The translations under genes and the position numbers were made by a program. This document shows, in pieces, positions 27,233-35,939 of a stretch of DNA of 64,000 bases; position 1 is the first letter of the stretch; each line of letters starts with the position of its first letter. The notes under the pieces are model-generated. The model was not told where the DNA came from. It saw only the letters and a list, made by a program, of their open reading frames with translations, and did no database searches. This DNA comes from Pedobacter cryoconitis (GTDB taxonomy: Bacteria > Bacteroidota > Bacteroidia > Sphingobacteriales > Sphingobacteriaceae): positions 682,001 to 746,000 of the forward strand of contig NZ_JACHCG010000002.1 of the NCBI RefSeq assembly GCF_014200595.1, read 5' to 3'.

Positions 27233-27269
27233 ACTCCAGAATAAGGAAGGGGATTCCAAATTATGGAAT
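27233..27269 (-). promoter_or_regulatory. Activator palindrome upstream of the 27130-21595 operon
   Basis: A perfect ATTCCA-N5-TGGAAT palindrome (27253-27269) with a degenerate half-site ACTCCA at 27233-27238, 20 bp away. It is about 90 bp upstream of the -24/-12 element in the 155-bp gap between the polymerase gene and the three-domain gene. Confidence 0.7.
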
Positions 27270-27285
27270 TGGGAGATTTATCCGA

Positions 27286-28572
27286 TTATGAAAAGAAATC
27301 TGGTCGTCTTCTCTTTAAGTAAAGGCGTTCACTTATGGTGAACCTATCAAATTTTTTCAGACTGATAGAAAAAATCAGCATTTGATAAAATAGAATACCA
27401 TAATTCGTTTCTCCGAAAATTCCAAACTCTGTAAAGGAATTAATAATGACCGGAATGAGGATACCCAGAAGCATTAATTTCTTCTCTTCCGGTTCTTTTA
27501 AAAAGCCGCGTATGGTAAAAGATAGCTGTATGATTGCGAGTGTAAACCCTACAAAACCAAGATTCATAAGTACCTGCATAAAGGTATTGTGAGTCATATG
27601 GCCTGCATAAGTGTGGACACTTTCGAAATGATCTTTATAATCAATTCGCATAAAACCGAAGCCAAACCATGGTTCTCTGGGTAAACCTTCGTTAATGAGT
27701 GCTTTCCAAAATGGCATCCTGCCGGTCATAGAAAGCAAGTCATCAATTCCCCCCTTTCGTAAAATTAATTTTTCAACAGCTACCGGGATTACCGCAAGTA
27801 TAGCAGCATAGATGGCATATTTTAATATTTTAGATTCTGACCGGCGTAAATGAAAGTAAACAATGATGAGTAATCCTACCAAAGAAGATCTGGACTTGGT
27901 CATAATCAATGCATAGGCAAGAATGGCTATTTTAAGAATAGTCCACCAGCGCTGATGGTTTCGGTAAAGATCAAAAATGAGACAGGATATTCCAAGGCCG
28001 CAAAGCATACCCAGCTCGTTTGGATTCATAATGTAACCCCCAAGTCTTTGATCTTCTCCACCTTCAACCAAACGCATGAAATCTCCGGGATTAAGCCACA
28101 TACCAACTACAAAAATGAGCATTAACAGGAAAACAGTATTACCCATCAGGTTATAAAACCTAATCGTATTATCTGGGAAGTAGACATCCAGAAGCATCAG
28201 AGATTTCATGAAGTAGAAGGCGAAAATGAGGCTTTCCAGATCCATTAGCCATTGGAGTGAACTATAAAAAACATCTGTGCTCCATAAAAACGAGATGAAC
28301 CCAAGGCCAAGGTAACCGAAATACAGAAAAGGAGACCATTGATTTTTCCATTCAAAAGCCCCGATTGCACCCTTCTTCACAATCATTTGATGGAGTAGAA
28401 AGGCGGCGGTGGTCATCCCTATTCTGCTGAAAACTTTGATTACCCTGGTAATTCCAATGTTTTCGCTCCAGGTGAAAAAACCTGCAACCATTAAAAACAG
28501 GATAGCTAATAACAACCATTCTGTTTTTTTCAGGAAGCGTGTATGATTGTCTGTATCTTTAAAGGCTTTCAT
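27286..28572 (-). CDS. O-antigen ligase/polymerase-like membrane protein (Wzy type)
   Basis: 428 residues with ten or more predicted membrane helices and one larger external loop (about 275-330). The loop contains the Wzy_C/O-antigen-ligase-type segment HTYAGHMTHNTFMQVLMNLG. Such proteins polymerise lipid-linked repeat units on the periplasmic side. Last gene of the 34238-27286 operon, overlapping the preceding glycosyltransferase by 4 bp. No waaL/lipid A context is present, so polymerase is more likely than ligase. Confidence 0.85.
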   Translation of the reverse strand: MKAFKDTDNHTRFLKKTEWLLLAILFLMVAGFFTWSENIGITRVIKVFSRIGMTTAAFLLHQMIVKKGAIGAFEWKNQWSPFLYFGYLGLGFISFLWSTDVFYSSLQWLMDLESLIFAFYFMKSLMLLDVYFPDNTIRFYNLMGNTVFLLMLIFVVGMWLNPGDFMRLVEGGEDQRLGGYIMNPNELGMLCGLGISCLIFDLYRNHQRWWTILKIAILAYALIMTKSRSSLVGLLIIVYFHLRRSESKILKYAIYAAILAVIPVAVEKLILRKGGIDDLLSMTGRMPFWKALINEGLPREPWFGFGFMRIDYKDHFESVHTYAGHMTHNTFMQVLMNLGFVGFTLAIIQLSFTIRGFLKEPEEKKLMLLGILIPVIINSFTEFGIFGETNYGILFYQMLIFSISLKKFDRFTISERLYLKRRRPDFFS

Positions 28573-29684
28573 GCCTCGTATAATTTATGAAACCTGCCTA
28601 AGATAAGTTTCCAGTCAAAAGCCTCTTTTATCATACGTCTGGCATTTGCTCTGATGGCCTGAGTTCCGATTTCTGTTTGCATGGCATAATATAGCCGTTT
28701 CAGCCCATAGTGTATTTCGTTGGGATCGGTATGTTCTATGACGATTCCGGCAATATAACGATTGATATAATCGCCAGTATTTGTGGCTCTGGTGACCAGA
28801 CATGGAATGCCCATGGCAGCAGCCTCAAGAACGACAGTTGGCAGACCTTCATTTCTGCTGGGTACTGCCAGCACATTTATATGGAGTAAGAGTATGTTTT
28901 TTTCTTCTCCATAACGTGATCCAAAAAACACAATTGAATTTTGTATGTTCATAGCGGTGGCAACTTTAATCAGTTTTTCTTTGTCCTGATCTTTTCCATC
29001 ACCTATGATCCATAGTTTTGCCCCGGTCTGCTCTTGTCTGAAAAGTGCAAACCCCTGTAAAAGCTCTATCAAACCTTTGGTATAAAGATCAAGTCTTCCA
29101 CAATAGCCTACAATAAATTCTCCTGTATTTTTCCATTGAACCAGCTCTTTCAAACTTTCTAGTCCATAAGGAATGAGTACAGATTTATCATTAGGAAAAA
29201 CAGATTGTAATCCATCAATTTCAGACTGTCCAAGGGAGTGAATTGAGTTTGCAGCACTGAGCATTTTTCGCTCAAAAAAATGGAAATAAAGTTGTTTAAG
29301 GAACTTGTTTTTTAACATCGCAATCTTATTGTAACTGCCATGAGGCGTAATAATGAAGGGGATCTTATTCTTTTTCATCCACATCGAAGCGCTGTACATT
29401 TGAGGAATAAAGCCTCCGTGCAAGTGGAATATGGTTCCCTTTTGTTTCGCACTGATCTCTTTTTTTAATACATCACTAAGCCAGAATATATTTCTTTCTG
29501 ATTGAAACAGTCTGGTGGTAAAAGACCTTACTGGATAATCATGAACAGGATGATTTGTAATTCCCCAGACTTCAACATTTTCTCCTGATTCACATTGTCT
29601 GGTAGCCATTTCATGGACAACTTTATTTACTCCGTTCATCCTTTCAGGATTTGCTTTACCTAATATTAAATGTATGATTTCCAT
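28569..29684 (-). CDS. GT4 glycosyltransferase
   Basis: 371 residues, GT-B. The N-terminal domain (MEIIHLILGKANPERMNGVN) carries the glycine-poor start common in capsule GT4 enzymes. The donor domain shows IVGYCGRLDLYTKGLIELLQ and the glutamate motif VPSRNEGLPTVVLEAAAMGIP. It overlaps flippase and polymerase genes by 19 and 4 bp. Role: transfer of a sugar during repeat-unit assembly; specificity unknown. Confidence 0.91.
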   Translation of the reverse strand: MEIIHLILGKANPERMNGVNKVVHEMATRQCESGENVEVWGITNHPVHDYPVRSFTTRLFQSERNIFWLSDVLKKEISAKQKGTIFHLHGGFIPQMYSASMWMKKNKIPFIITPHGSYNKIAMLKNKFLKQLYFHFFERKMLSAANSIHSLGQSEIDGLQSVFPNDKSVLIPYGLESLKELVQWKNTGEFIVGYCGRLDLYTKGLIELLQGFALFRQEQTGAKLWIIGDGKDQDKEKLIKVATAMNIQNSIVFFGSRYGEEKNILLLHINVLAVPSRNEGLPTVVLEAAAMGIPCLVTRATNTGDYINRYIAGIVIEHTDPNEIHYGLKRLYYAMQTEIGTQAIRANARRMIKEAFDWKLILGRFHKLYEA

Positions 29685-30916
29685 AATATTGCATATTTAC
29701 GCTGAAGAGTGATCGACCAATAGCAAATCATGATCAGCTGGGTGATAAAAATTCCTGCAAGTACCCCATGTAATGCCCATGTTTTAATTAGCCATGGTGC
29801 GAGCATTAAACCTGTGGTTACTGATAAAATATAACCTATAAAATAATCTCTGTTGAGTTCTAAAGAGCGGATGGCTATTCTTATCGGATAACCAATAGTA
29901 ATTAACAGATATACCAGGCTTAATCCGTAGATGACAAAGGTGTATTGTTCATAGGCGTGACCACCTATAATTCTGAAAATATCTTTTGCAAATAAGCTTA
30001 ACAGACAAAGTATGGGAACGATCATTAATAATGATTTCTGCATAAGTCTCCACCAATAAACAGACATGTCACCTTTAATTGCCGCAACTTTGGGTAAAAC
30101 ATAATTTTCTATAGCCTGCAAAAGCAGATTCAATAATCCAAAAATGTACTGCGCAAGTCTCAAAGCTCCCAGAGCAGAAGCTCCAAGCCACCATCCGGCT
30201 GCTATAACAAAGAAATATCCTGAGCCCCATTGTAGCAGAGAAGAACCGATGAGCCATCCTCCTTTTACAATTTGGAGCTTCCAGGAAAACCTGATAACTT
30301 CAAAAGTGATCTTTCCGGGTTTCAACAAAATAATGCCTGTAATGACCGAAGGAAGAAAACTTAATCCGATAATACTCCAGGCCATACGCTGTCCTAACAA
30401 ATTGAAATACCATGCTATAAGCAAAGCAATGAGCTGAATAGCATTGGTTAAGGTGTCGATTAAAAAGGCATGCCTGCCCTGAACTTTGGTGATGAAAACA
30501 CGGCGAATGAAATCCTGCAACACATACAGAACAGTTGATATCGCTGCCATCATCAGCGTAATGTTGGTGAAATAGATAGATTTGAAGCCTGAAATTTGCC
30601 ATATAAACCAGGCTCCAAATGCACCAGATAATATAGCTATTGCGGCAATAAATTGGAGCCCTAACATACCTGGAGTTAGCTTTTGTTGCTCAGCGACAGG
30701 TAACGAAGGGTAGGTTACCTGGTAGACCTGTGAACTAAATGCCATGCTTAAGGATAAAATGAACAGCTGAATCATGACTATGATCGAAAATTTACCATAT
30801 TCCGGTAAACCCATCGCTTTTGCAAGCAAGAGATTCGTTAGAAATGCAGAACCACTTACCACTATCTGGTCTGCCAGTACCCAGTATTTTTCGCCTATAG
30901 TTTTATATAAATTCAT
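29666..30916 (-). CDS. Polysaccharide flippase (Wzx/MATE-like)
   Basis: 416 residues with about twelve membrane helices, beginning with the family-typical YWVLADQIVVSGSAFLTNLLLAKAMG-like first helix pair and LPEYGKF turn. Wzx proteins move undecaprenyl-linked repeat units across the inner membrane. Its place between the Wzc-like gene (4-bp overlap) and a glycosyltransferase fits this role. Confidence 0.88.
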   Translation of the reverse strand: MNLYKTIGEKYWVLADQIVVSGSAFLTNLLLAKAMGLPEYGKFSIIVMIQLFILSLSMAFSSQVYQVTYPSLPVAEQQKLTPGMLGLQFIAAIAILSGAFGAWFIWQISGFKSIYFTNITLMMAAISTVLYVLQDFIRRVFITKVQGRHAFLIDTLTNAIQLIALLIAWYFNLLGQRMAWSIIGLSFLPSVITGIILLKPGKITFEVIRFSWKLQIVKGGWLIGSSLLQWGSGYFFVIAAGWWLGASALGALRLAQYIFGLLNLLLQAIENYVLPKVAAIKGDMSVYWWRLMQKSLLMIVPILCLLSLFAKDIFRIIGGHAYEQYTFVIYGLSLVYLLITIGYPIRIAIRSLELNRDYFIGYILSVTTGLMLAPWLIKTWALHGVLAGIFITQLIMICYWSITLQRKYAILWKSYI

Positions 30917-33033
30917 GATGCTCTTTTTTTCAGGATAAGCATTGTCATTTCCTTCAGCTGGCTAAATAAACTTGGGGTATAACCAGCTCTATTTAAGACA
31001 AACTGAATGTCAGGGATATTTAGGTCTTCATGAATTAAATCTGCGGCTATGATACTTTCTTTTTTAGTTCTGCGGCTATCTAATACAAATAAGTTCAGAT
31101 CTGCTGTGGCCATCAATAACAAACCTGTAGGATTTTCTTTTAGCGGAAAGTTTCTGATTAAAATAATATCATATGTTGTTTTGGCTTTTTCCAGGTATTC
31201 TTTCCAGGAAGCAGGTCTGCTCATTTCCACAATTGCCTCCTTCTCTGCATCAATGAAAAGAAAATTATGATTTAAAACCTTTAATTCATGACTTATTGCT
31301 GCTGTAATAAAGGACTTTCCTTCGTGATGTGTAAATGAAGAAATAACCATTACCGTTCCTTTTTTGAGCATATCTTTCAGTTCCATTTGCAGTACCCAAT
31401 TTTTGAAAAAATGCTCCCTTTCGATAGGGCTTTTTAGATAGGGTATGGCTGCGATAACAGGTAAATCTGATAAACGGTTAATCGTATTCTCATTATTTAC
31501 TCTTGATTTTAAAGCATGAACAATATATACAAGTGCAATTCCTCCCACTACGCCCAGGATAAAGGAAAGGATCATAATAATAGTGACGTTAGGGGATACG
31601 GGTTTATCTGAAACTTCTCCTGCTGAAATTATCCTGTGAAAAGAAATAGTTGCTGCCTTTGCTATCTCAGCTTCTGTTCTTTTTCCTTGTAGAAATCTGT
31701 ATACCTGATCATTGAGTCCAAAATTTCTTTCTAAAACAGTCATGTTTTTCTCTCTTCCCGGAAGGCCGGAAAAAACTTTTTCAGATTCCTGGATGCTTTG
31801 ATCGAGGTCCCTGTATTTAATGCTGAGATTACTTTGCGTGTTTTTAATACTTTCCAGCATATAATCGCTGATATCTTTAAGCTTTTCATCAATCACCTTT
31901 ACTTTCTCATGCTCAGGCGTAAACCTCAAAAGCAGATCACTTCTTTCTTGTTGCAATTCTTTTGCTTTTTTTACCAGTTCTGTGCTTAGCAGATCCGTGA
32001 ATGCCTCGAAATTGGGTGCTAGCTGAAGAAATTTTTCTTTTCCATTCTTCATATACTGATCCAGGCTGTCTACCGCATTTAAGTTCATTTTTACACTGGC
32101 CAGTTGTTTTTTCAGGTCAGCAATTTTTCTGAGATCTGTTTCTGTTTCCTGAGGGATATTAATGATGGCATGCTGATCCCGGTATTGCTGTATCGCATTT
32201 TCACTGGAAGACAATTTTTTACTATAAGTATGAAGTTGTTTGTTCAGAAAATCTTCTGTTGTATCTGCCGATTTATATTTTTGTTCTATGTAGTCGGCAA
32301 TATAGGCTGCGGAAAGTGTATTGACCACATCAGCAGATTTTTGTGCTACAGGACATTTGTAACTGATTCTTAATACAGGAATGTCTTTATCCACTGCCAT
32401 TACATCTAATCCGGCAATAAGATCATCAGCCAGCTTTTCATCTGAGTGTACAATAAACGCGTAATTATCATTTACCTGTAAGCCTGGTCTGCTTTTTAAT
32501 AGATAATCATTTCTGGAAATCATAATGTCTGCCATCTTGTTCGTTATAAGGTGGTTAAGAATTCCGTCAATGGTTTCTCCCGTAGGAGTTACCAGGGTAA
32601 ATAAAGAATCAGCATGAATATGTAAACTAAAGTTATCGTCGAGCCATTTTTTGTTTCTTATAACTGTGCTGACGATAAAAGGGGAGCGGTTATATAGTTC
32701 TGTTTTATGAAGTTCACCCACCCGGTAAATCGATGTTTTTAGCGGTAATTTTTCGATTACTTTTATGGCCAGTACTTTAGATTTTAGCAACTCGACTTCT
32801 GCCCCGATTTTATTGCTGGTTGCAAAGACATCAAAGTCTTTAAAAAGATTACTGTTATTTACCCCCTCATGGATATCAGCTAATTTTATTTTGGCTGTAC
32901 TTTCATATTCAGGGGTCGTATATTTTAAGTATTTTTTTGCGACAAAAACTGCCGAAAATACGGTTAGTAAAATGATAGGCAATCCCCGGTATAAAGGACG
33001 TAGTGCATCCAGGCTATTTTTTGAGTTATTCAT
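30913..33033 (-). CDS. Wzz/Wzc-like exopolysaccharide chain-length and transport protein with degenerate kinase domain
   Basis: About 706 residues from the ATG at 33033 (an upstream ATG at 33057 would overlap the export gene by 19 bp). Two membrane segments flank a periplasmic domain (LPIILLTVFSAVFVAKKYL near the start, VTIIMILSFILGVVGGIALVY near 500) with Wzz motifs and a long coiled coil (about 260-430). The C-terminal about 170 residues resemble a BY-kinase: EGKSF of Walker A is kept (SSFTHHEGKSF), but the second Walker region reads FLFIDAE rather than IDADLR, the domain is short, and the C-terminus (LKKRAS) lacks a tyrosine cluster. It is probably a structural copolymerase without autophosphorylation. 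Confidence 0.88.
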   Translation of the reverse strand: MNNSKNSLDALRPLYRGLPIILLTVFSAVFVAKKYLKYTTPEYESTAKIKLADIHEGVNNSNLFKDFDVFATSNKIGAEVELLKSKVLAIKVIEKLPLKTSIYRVGELHKTELYNRSPFIVSTVIRNKKWLDDNFSLHIHADSLFTLVTPTGETIDGILNHLITNKMADIMISRNDYLLKSRPGLQVNDNYAFIVHSDEKLADDLIAGLDVMAVDKDIPVLRISYKCPVAQKSADVVNTLSAAYIADYIEQKYKSADTTEDFLNKQLHTYSKKLSSSENAIQQYRDQHAIINIPQETETDLRKIADLKKQLASVKMNLNAVDSLDQYMKNGKEKFLQLAPNFEAFTDLLSTELVKKAKELQQERSDLLLRFTPEHEKVKVIDEKLKDISDYMLESIKNTQSNLSIKYRDLDQSIQESEKVFSGLPGREKNMTVLERNFGLNDQVYRFLQGKRTEAEIAKAATISFHRIISAGEVSDKPVSPNVTIIMILSFILGVVGGIALVYIVHALKSRVNNENTINRLSDLPVIAAIPYLKSPIEREHFFKNWVLQMELKDMLKKGTVMVISSFTHHEGKSFITAAISHELKVLNHNFLFIDAEKEAIVEMSRPASWKEYLEKAKTTYDIILIRNFPLKENPTGLLLMATADLNLFVLDSRRTKKESIIAADLIHEDLNIPDIQFVLNRAGYTPSLFSQLKEMTMLILKKRAS

Positions 33034-33038
33034 GATCT

Positions 33039-33788
33039 TTATTTTAAAATCCCCCAAATCAAGACTATTGAGCTAATTGCTGAGGCGAGAGGGACAATCG
33101 TAGAGCCAACTCTTTTGTCCCAATGTTTACCTTTTCTGCTTGGAACATAAATTACATCGCCCGGATGCAATTGTATATTTGAGGCGAGGTAATTATCCAT
33201 CTTTGTAAGATCCGAAATATGTGTTACAGGTTTATTGTTGACTATCCTGATGATCTGAATTTCCTTTTTATTTGCATAAAAGTCGAAATCTCCTGCGCGG
33301 CTAATGATATCGATTAACGTATTGTTGCTTTTTTCCAGTAAGTATTTACCTGGGGTTTTAAGCTCTCCCAATATGGAAACTTCTTTATTCAAAACCTTTA
33401 TTTCAATTATAGGATTGACAATCCACTTTTTAAATTCTTTAGTTAGTTTTTCTTTTGCCTGCGGAATTGTTAAGCCTAGTAAATTCACTTCGCCTAATTT
33501 TGGAACGGTTACGGTACCTTCTGCGTTTAACATCAGCCATTTTCCGTACACTTCGTTAGAATTGTAAATCCCATAAATTGATCCAACACTAAGGTCATCA
33601 TGATCCCATATACTAATATTTATCTTGTCATCTTTCTCAAGTCTATATTCATAATTAGGATTGAAGGCAAAAATACTATCTGTTACTTGTGATTTTTTTT
33701 TGGTTACAGACATTAAATTCTGAGTTGTGCAGGATGATAACAATAGCATTGCTAATACTATAATTACACAAGGGACTGACGTTTTCAT
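33039..33788 (-). CDS. Wza-like polysaccharide export lipoprotein
   Basis: 249 residues. A signal peptide ends in a lipobox (LLLSSC, Cys20). A Poly_export domain follows (YRLEKDDKINISIWDHDDLS, GTVTVPKLGEVNLLGLTIPQA) and an SLBB domain (VSILGELKTPGKYLL, NTLIDIISRAGDF, LHPGDVIYVPSRKG). A hydrophobic helix at the very end (ASAISSIVLIWGIL) could anchor in the outer membrane, as in Wza. It forms the export channel together with the Wzc-like protein encoded directly downstream. Confidence 0.93.
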   Translation of the reverse strand: MKTSVPCVIIVLAMLLLSSCTTQNLMSVTKKKSQVTDSIFAFNPNYEYRLEKDDKINISIWDHDDLSVGSIYGIYNSNEVYGKWLMLNAEGTVTVPKLGEVNLLGLTIPQAKEKLTKEFKKWIVNPIIEIKVLNKEVSILGELKTPGKYLLEKSNNTLIDIISRAGDFDFYANKKEIQIIRIVNNKPVTHISDLTKMDNYLASNIQLHPGDVIYVPSRKGKHWDKRVGSTIVPLASAISSIVLIWGILK

Positions 33789-33803
33789 AAATTTTACAAT
33801 TAG

Positions 33804-34238
33804 TTAGAATAATGAAAATATTTTACGAATAAGACCAGGAGCTTTCTGTTTCATAGCTTCTTGTATTTCTTTAATCTTGCTCAGGACTTTAATGATCTGT
33901 GTTAATTCATCAGGACCCTTTACGATATAATCAAAGGCACCAAATTTCAGGGCATTTACAGCGGTTGCTATATTTGCCTGCCCGGATAAGAAAACGACAA
34001 AAATGTCGGGGTTAAACCGTTTTATTTTTTTGAGTACCTCGATGCCACTTAAGTTGTTTAATCCATAATCCAGAAAGATGACATCTGGGTTTTCAGTTAA
34101 ACGATTAAGACACGTTGTTTCACTTTCAAAAATCGTAATGTCTTGATAATTTTCGTTTTCCAGATATATCTTATAGAGGTTCAGACAAAAGATATCGTCG
34201 TCTATCAGGAATATTTTGAATTTTTGACTTGCTTCCAT
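33804..34238 (-). CDS. Stand-alone receiver-domain response regulator at the head of the exopolysaccharide operon
   Basis: 144 residues, only a receiver domain: acidic pair DDD (about 13-15), phospho-acceptor in VIFLDYGL (about Asp56), Ser in FLSGQ and Lys in DYIVKG (about 106). There is no DNA-binding or enzymatic output, only a basic C-terminal tail. It is first in the operon (15 bp before the export lipoprotein gene), directly behind the sigma-54-like promoter. It may act as a phosphate sink or as a partner of the hybrid kinases that tunes export; this is inference. Confidence 0.92.
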   Translation of the reverse strand: MEASQKFKIFLIDDDIFCLNLYKIYLENENYQDITIFESETTCLNRLTENPDVIFLDYGLNNLSGIEVLKKIKRFNPDIFVVFLSGQANIATAVNALKFGAFDYIVKGPDELTQIIKVLSKIKEIQEAMKQKAPGLIRKIFSLF

Positions 34239-34262
34239 GATGTTTAGGTTTTGCTGAGCTGT

Positions 34263-34279
34263 ATTCTAAACCTATGCCA
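34263..34279 (-). promoter_or_regulatory. Sigma-54-like promoter for the main exopolysaccharide operon
   Basis: Minus strand reads TGGCATAGGTTTAGAAT, with TGGCA at -24 and T-N-G-N-A-T at -12, ending 25 bp before the ATG at 34238. Same layout as three other units. Confidence 0.6.
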
Positions 34280-34330
34280 AAGCTAAAGAACGCGCTCATT
34301 TTGATTCAGGAGCTGTTTTTGATAATTGAA

Positions 34331-34368
34331 ATTCCAAATCATGGATGTTGAATTCCAAATTCCGGAAA
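34331..34368 (-). promoter_or_regulatory. Tandem activator palindromes upstream of the main exopolysaccharide operon
   Basis: Two copies of the ATTCCA-N5-TGGAAT type site: ATTCCA-N5-TGGATG (34331-34347) and ATTCCA-N5-CGGAAA (34352-34368). Their starts are 21 bp apart, that is two helical turns, so both would face the same side of the DNA, about 60-90 bp upstream of the -24/-12 element. Beyond them (34369-34533) is AT-rich sequence with a homopurine run and nothing else recognisable. Confidence 0.65.
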
Positions 34369-34533
34369 ACATAATCTCTGAATGAACCAGGGAGACCTAA
34401 AGAGGAGGAGGAGAAAGAGGATTAATCATTTTATTAAAATTTAAGAGGTTATTCTTAAATATAATAAAATTATTTTAAAAATTGAGGTATTTTTATTTCG
34501 TTTATTTTAAATGGCGGCGCTATTGGGTAAAAA

Positions 34534-35223
34534 CTATGTCGTTTTAACACCGAAGATATAGCCTACAGCAGCAGTCATTAGCATGGCTGCTGTTCCCCAG
34601 AAACAAATCCGGATAACAGCTTTATCTATAGCTGACCCACCAGCTTTAGCCGCTACAATTGCAGAAATGGCTAAAAATACGATCGAGAAACTATATTGAC
34701 AAATGACCATCAGGTGAAGTGGTGCGAAAATGGATACCAACATCGGAAGCATGCCGCCTGTGATAAATGAGCCTGCCGAAGCTAAAGCAGCTTGCATTGG
34801 TTTTGCCTGGGTAATCTCATTGATGCCCAGTTCATCCTTCGCATGTGCACCTAAAGCGTCATGTGCAGTGAGCTGTTTAGCAACCTGTAACGCCAGGTTT
34901 TCTTCCAGTCCTCTTTGCTGGTAAAGTTTGGCTAGCTCCTTCAGTTCAATTTCGGGTATCTTTTCCAATTCTCCTTTTTCTCTTTCCAGATCGGCAACTT
35001 CAATGTCCGATTGTGAACTCACAGAAACGTATTCTCCGGCAGCCATAGATAAGGCTCCGGCAACCAGTCCTGCTAAGGCAGCCAATACAATTGGTTCTCT
35101 TGTGGTACTTGCTGCTGCAATACCAATGGCCAGACTGGTTGTAGAAAGAATACCGTCATTTGCGCCTAAAACGGCGGCTCTTAACCAACCGCTTCTATTG
35201 GTGTAATGTTCTTCAAGTTCCAT
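34534..35223 (-). CDS. VIT1/CCC1-family metal transporter
   Basis: 229 residues. Five membrane helices with the CCC1/VIT pattern (GWLRAAVLGANDGILSTTSL, AALAGLVAGALSMAAGEYVS, SQSDIE) and a charged cytoplasmic metal-binding helix pair with many Glu (about 75-130). Family members move Fe2+ or Mn2+ out of the cytoplasm, or into vacuoles in plants and yeast. It starts 2 bp after the cytochrome b gene ends, so it is in the same transcript. It suggests iron or manganese handling in this redox gene set. Confidence 0.9.
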   Translation of the reverse strand: MELEEHYTNRSGWLRAAVLGANDGILSTTSLAIGIAAASTTREPIVLAALAGLVAGALSMAAGEYVSVSSQSDIEVADLEREKGELEKIPEIELKELAKLYQQRGLEENLALQVAKQLTAHDALGAHAKDELGINEITQAKPMQAALASAGSFITGGMLPMLVSIFAPLHLMVICQYSFSIVFLAISAIVAAKAGGSAIDKAVIRICFWGTAAMLMTAAVGYIFGVKTT

Positions 35224-35224
35224 A

Positions 35225-35887
35225 TTATGCTTTTCCTCCGTTAATCATGTCAGATACTATACCCTTGCTTTGTTTTCGTTCTGCCAGTAGTACACCAACG
35301 ATATGTACCAAGATAAAGATCAATATTAAATACATACAAAAACCATGAAATCCTTTAATGCTGTGACTTGTAGTTTTACTGATACTTAATTCCTGATCGA
35401 ATGCCATAGATAAACCTGTTAAGACCATGATGGCAAGTAATAAATAGAAAATGAGGTACAAGCATTTAACCGTAAACTCGTGTAAGGCTGCATGAGATTC
35501 TTTACTATGTTTGCGGTAAGCCTGATAAGCACTTTTTAAGTTACCGAAAAAACCTTGCCTTCCAGACAGAGAAAATACAGAGAGCAGCCTGAACAAGAAT
35601 AATGCAGCAAGTACATAACCAAAGTAAATATGGATATTCCAAATCTGATCTTCCATTCCATTAGCTATATTTTTAGCTTGTTGAGCAGTTATTGAGGTAC
35701 CGGATTGCTGTAGTATAAAGTTGGTATTACTTTTTACATCAAACAAAGTTGAATTTAACAGCACTGTGAGTAGTGATCCGGTAATGACCAGTAGATTTAG
35801 CCAATGCCATAGTCTAATAGATCTGCTATGCTTTTTCAATTTAGCAGGATGATCAATGTCGTTCCTCAATGGTTCAATGATAGCCAT
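35225..35887 (-). CDS. Cytochrome b561/hydrogenase-type membrane cytochrome b
   Basis: 220 residues with four main membrane helices and His residues placed for two b hemes: HWLN in helix 1, NIHIYFGY in helix 2, HEFTVKCLYLIFY in helix 3 and GFHGFCMYLILIFILVHIVG in helix 4. It belongs to the cytochrome_b_N/Ni-Fe-hydrogenase-cytochrome-b group, which passes electrons across the inner membrane between quinol and a partner protein. The partner here is unknown. The adjoining ApbE and small lipoprotein genes hint at flavin-based redox chemistry outside the membrane. Confidence 0.85.
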   Translation of the reverse strand: MAIIEPLRNDIDHPAKLKKHSRSIRLWHWLNLLVITGSLLTVLLNSTLFDVKSNTNFILQQSGTSITAQQAKNIANGMEDQIWNIHIYFGYVLAALFLFRLLSVFSLSGRQGFFGNLKSAYQAYRKHSKESHAALHEFTVKCLYLIFYLLLAIMVLTGLSMAFDQELSISKTTSHSIKGFHGFCMYLILIFILVHIVGVLLAERKQSKGIVSDMINGGKA

Positions 35888-35903
35888 GTTGATTGCGTTT
35901 TAA

Positions 35904-35931
35904 TGCATCTGGATTTCATGTTCCAGATGCA
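35904..35931 (-). other. Intercistronic hairpin between DUF3570 and cytochrome b genes
   Basis: A perfect 10-bp stem (35904-35913 with 35922-35931) and an 8-base loop in the 52-bp gap. There is no T-run on the minus strand, so it is more likely an mRNA-stability or partial attenuation element than a terminator. Confidence 0.55.
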
Positions 35932-35939
35932 ATGCGTTT

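Noticed and set aside
34391..34422. Homopurine run (GA-rich) upstream of the exopolysaccharide promoter
   Set aside because: Noted as a possible triplex or protein site, but it is short, imperfect and without a second copy; no support.
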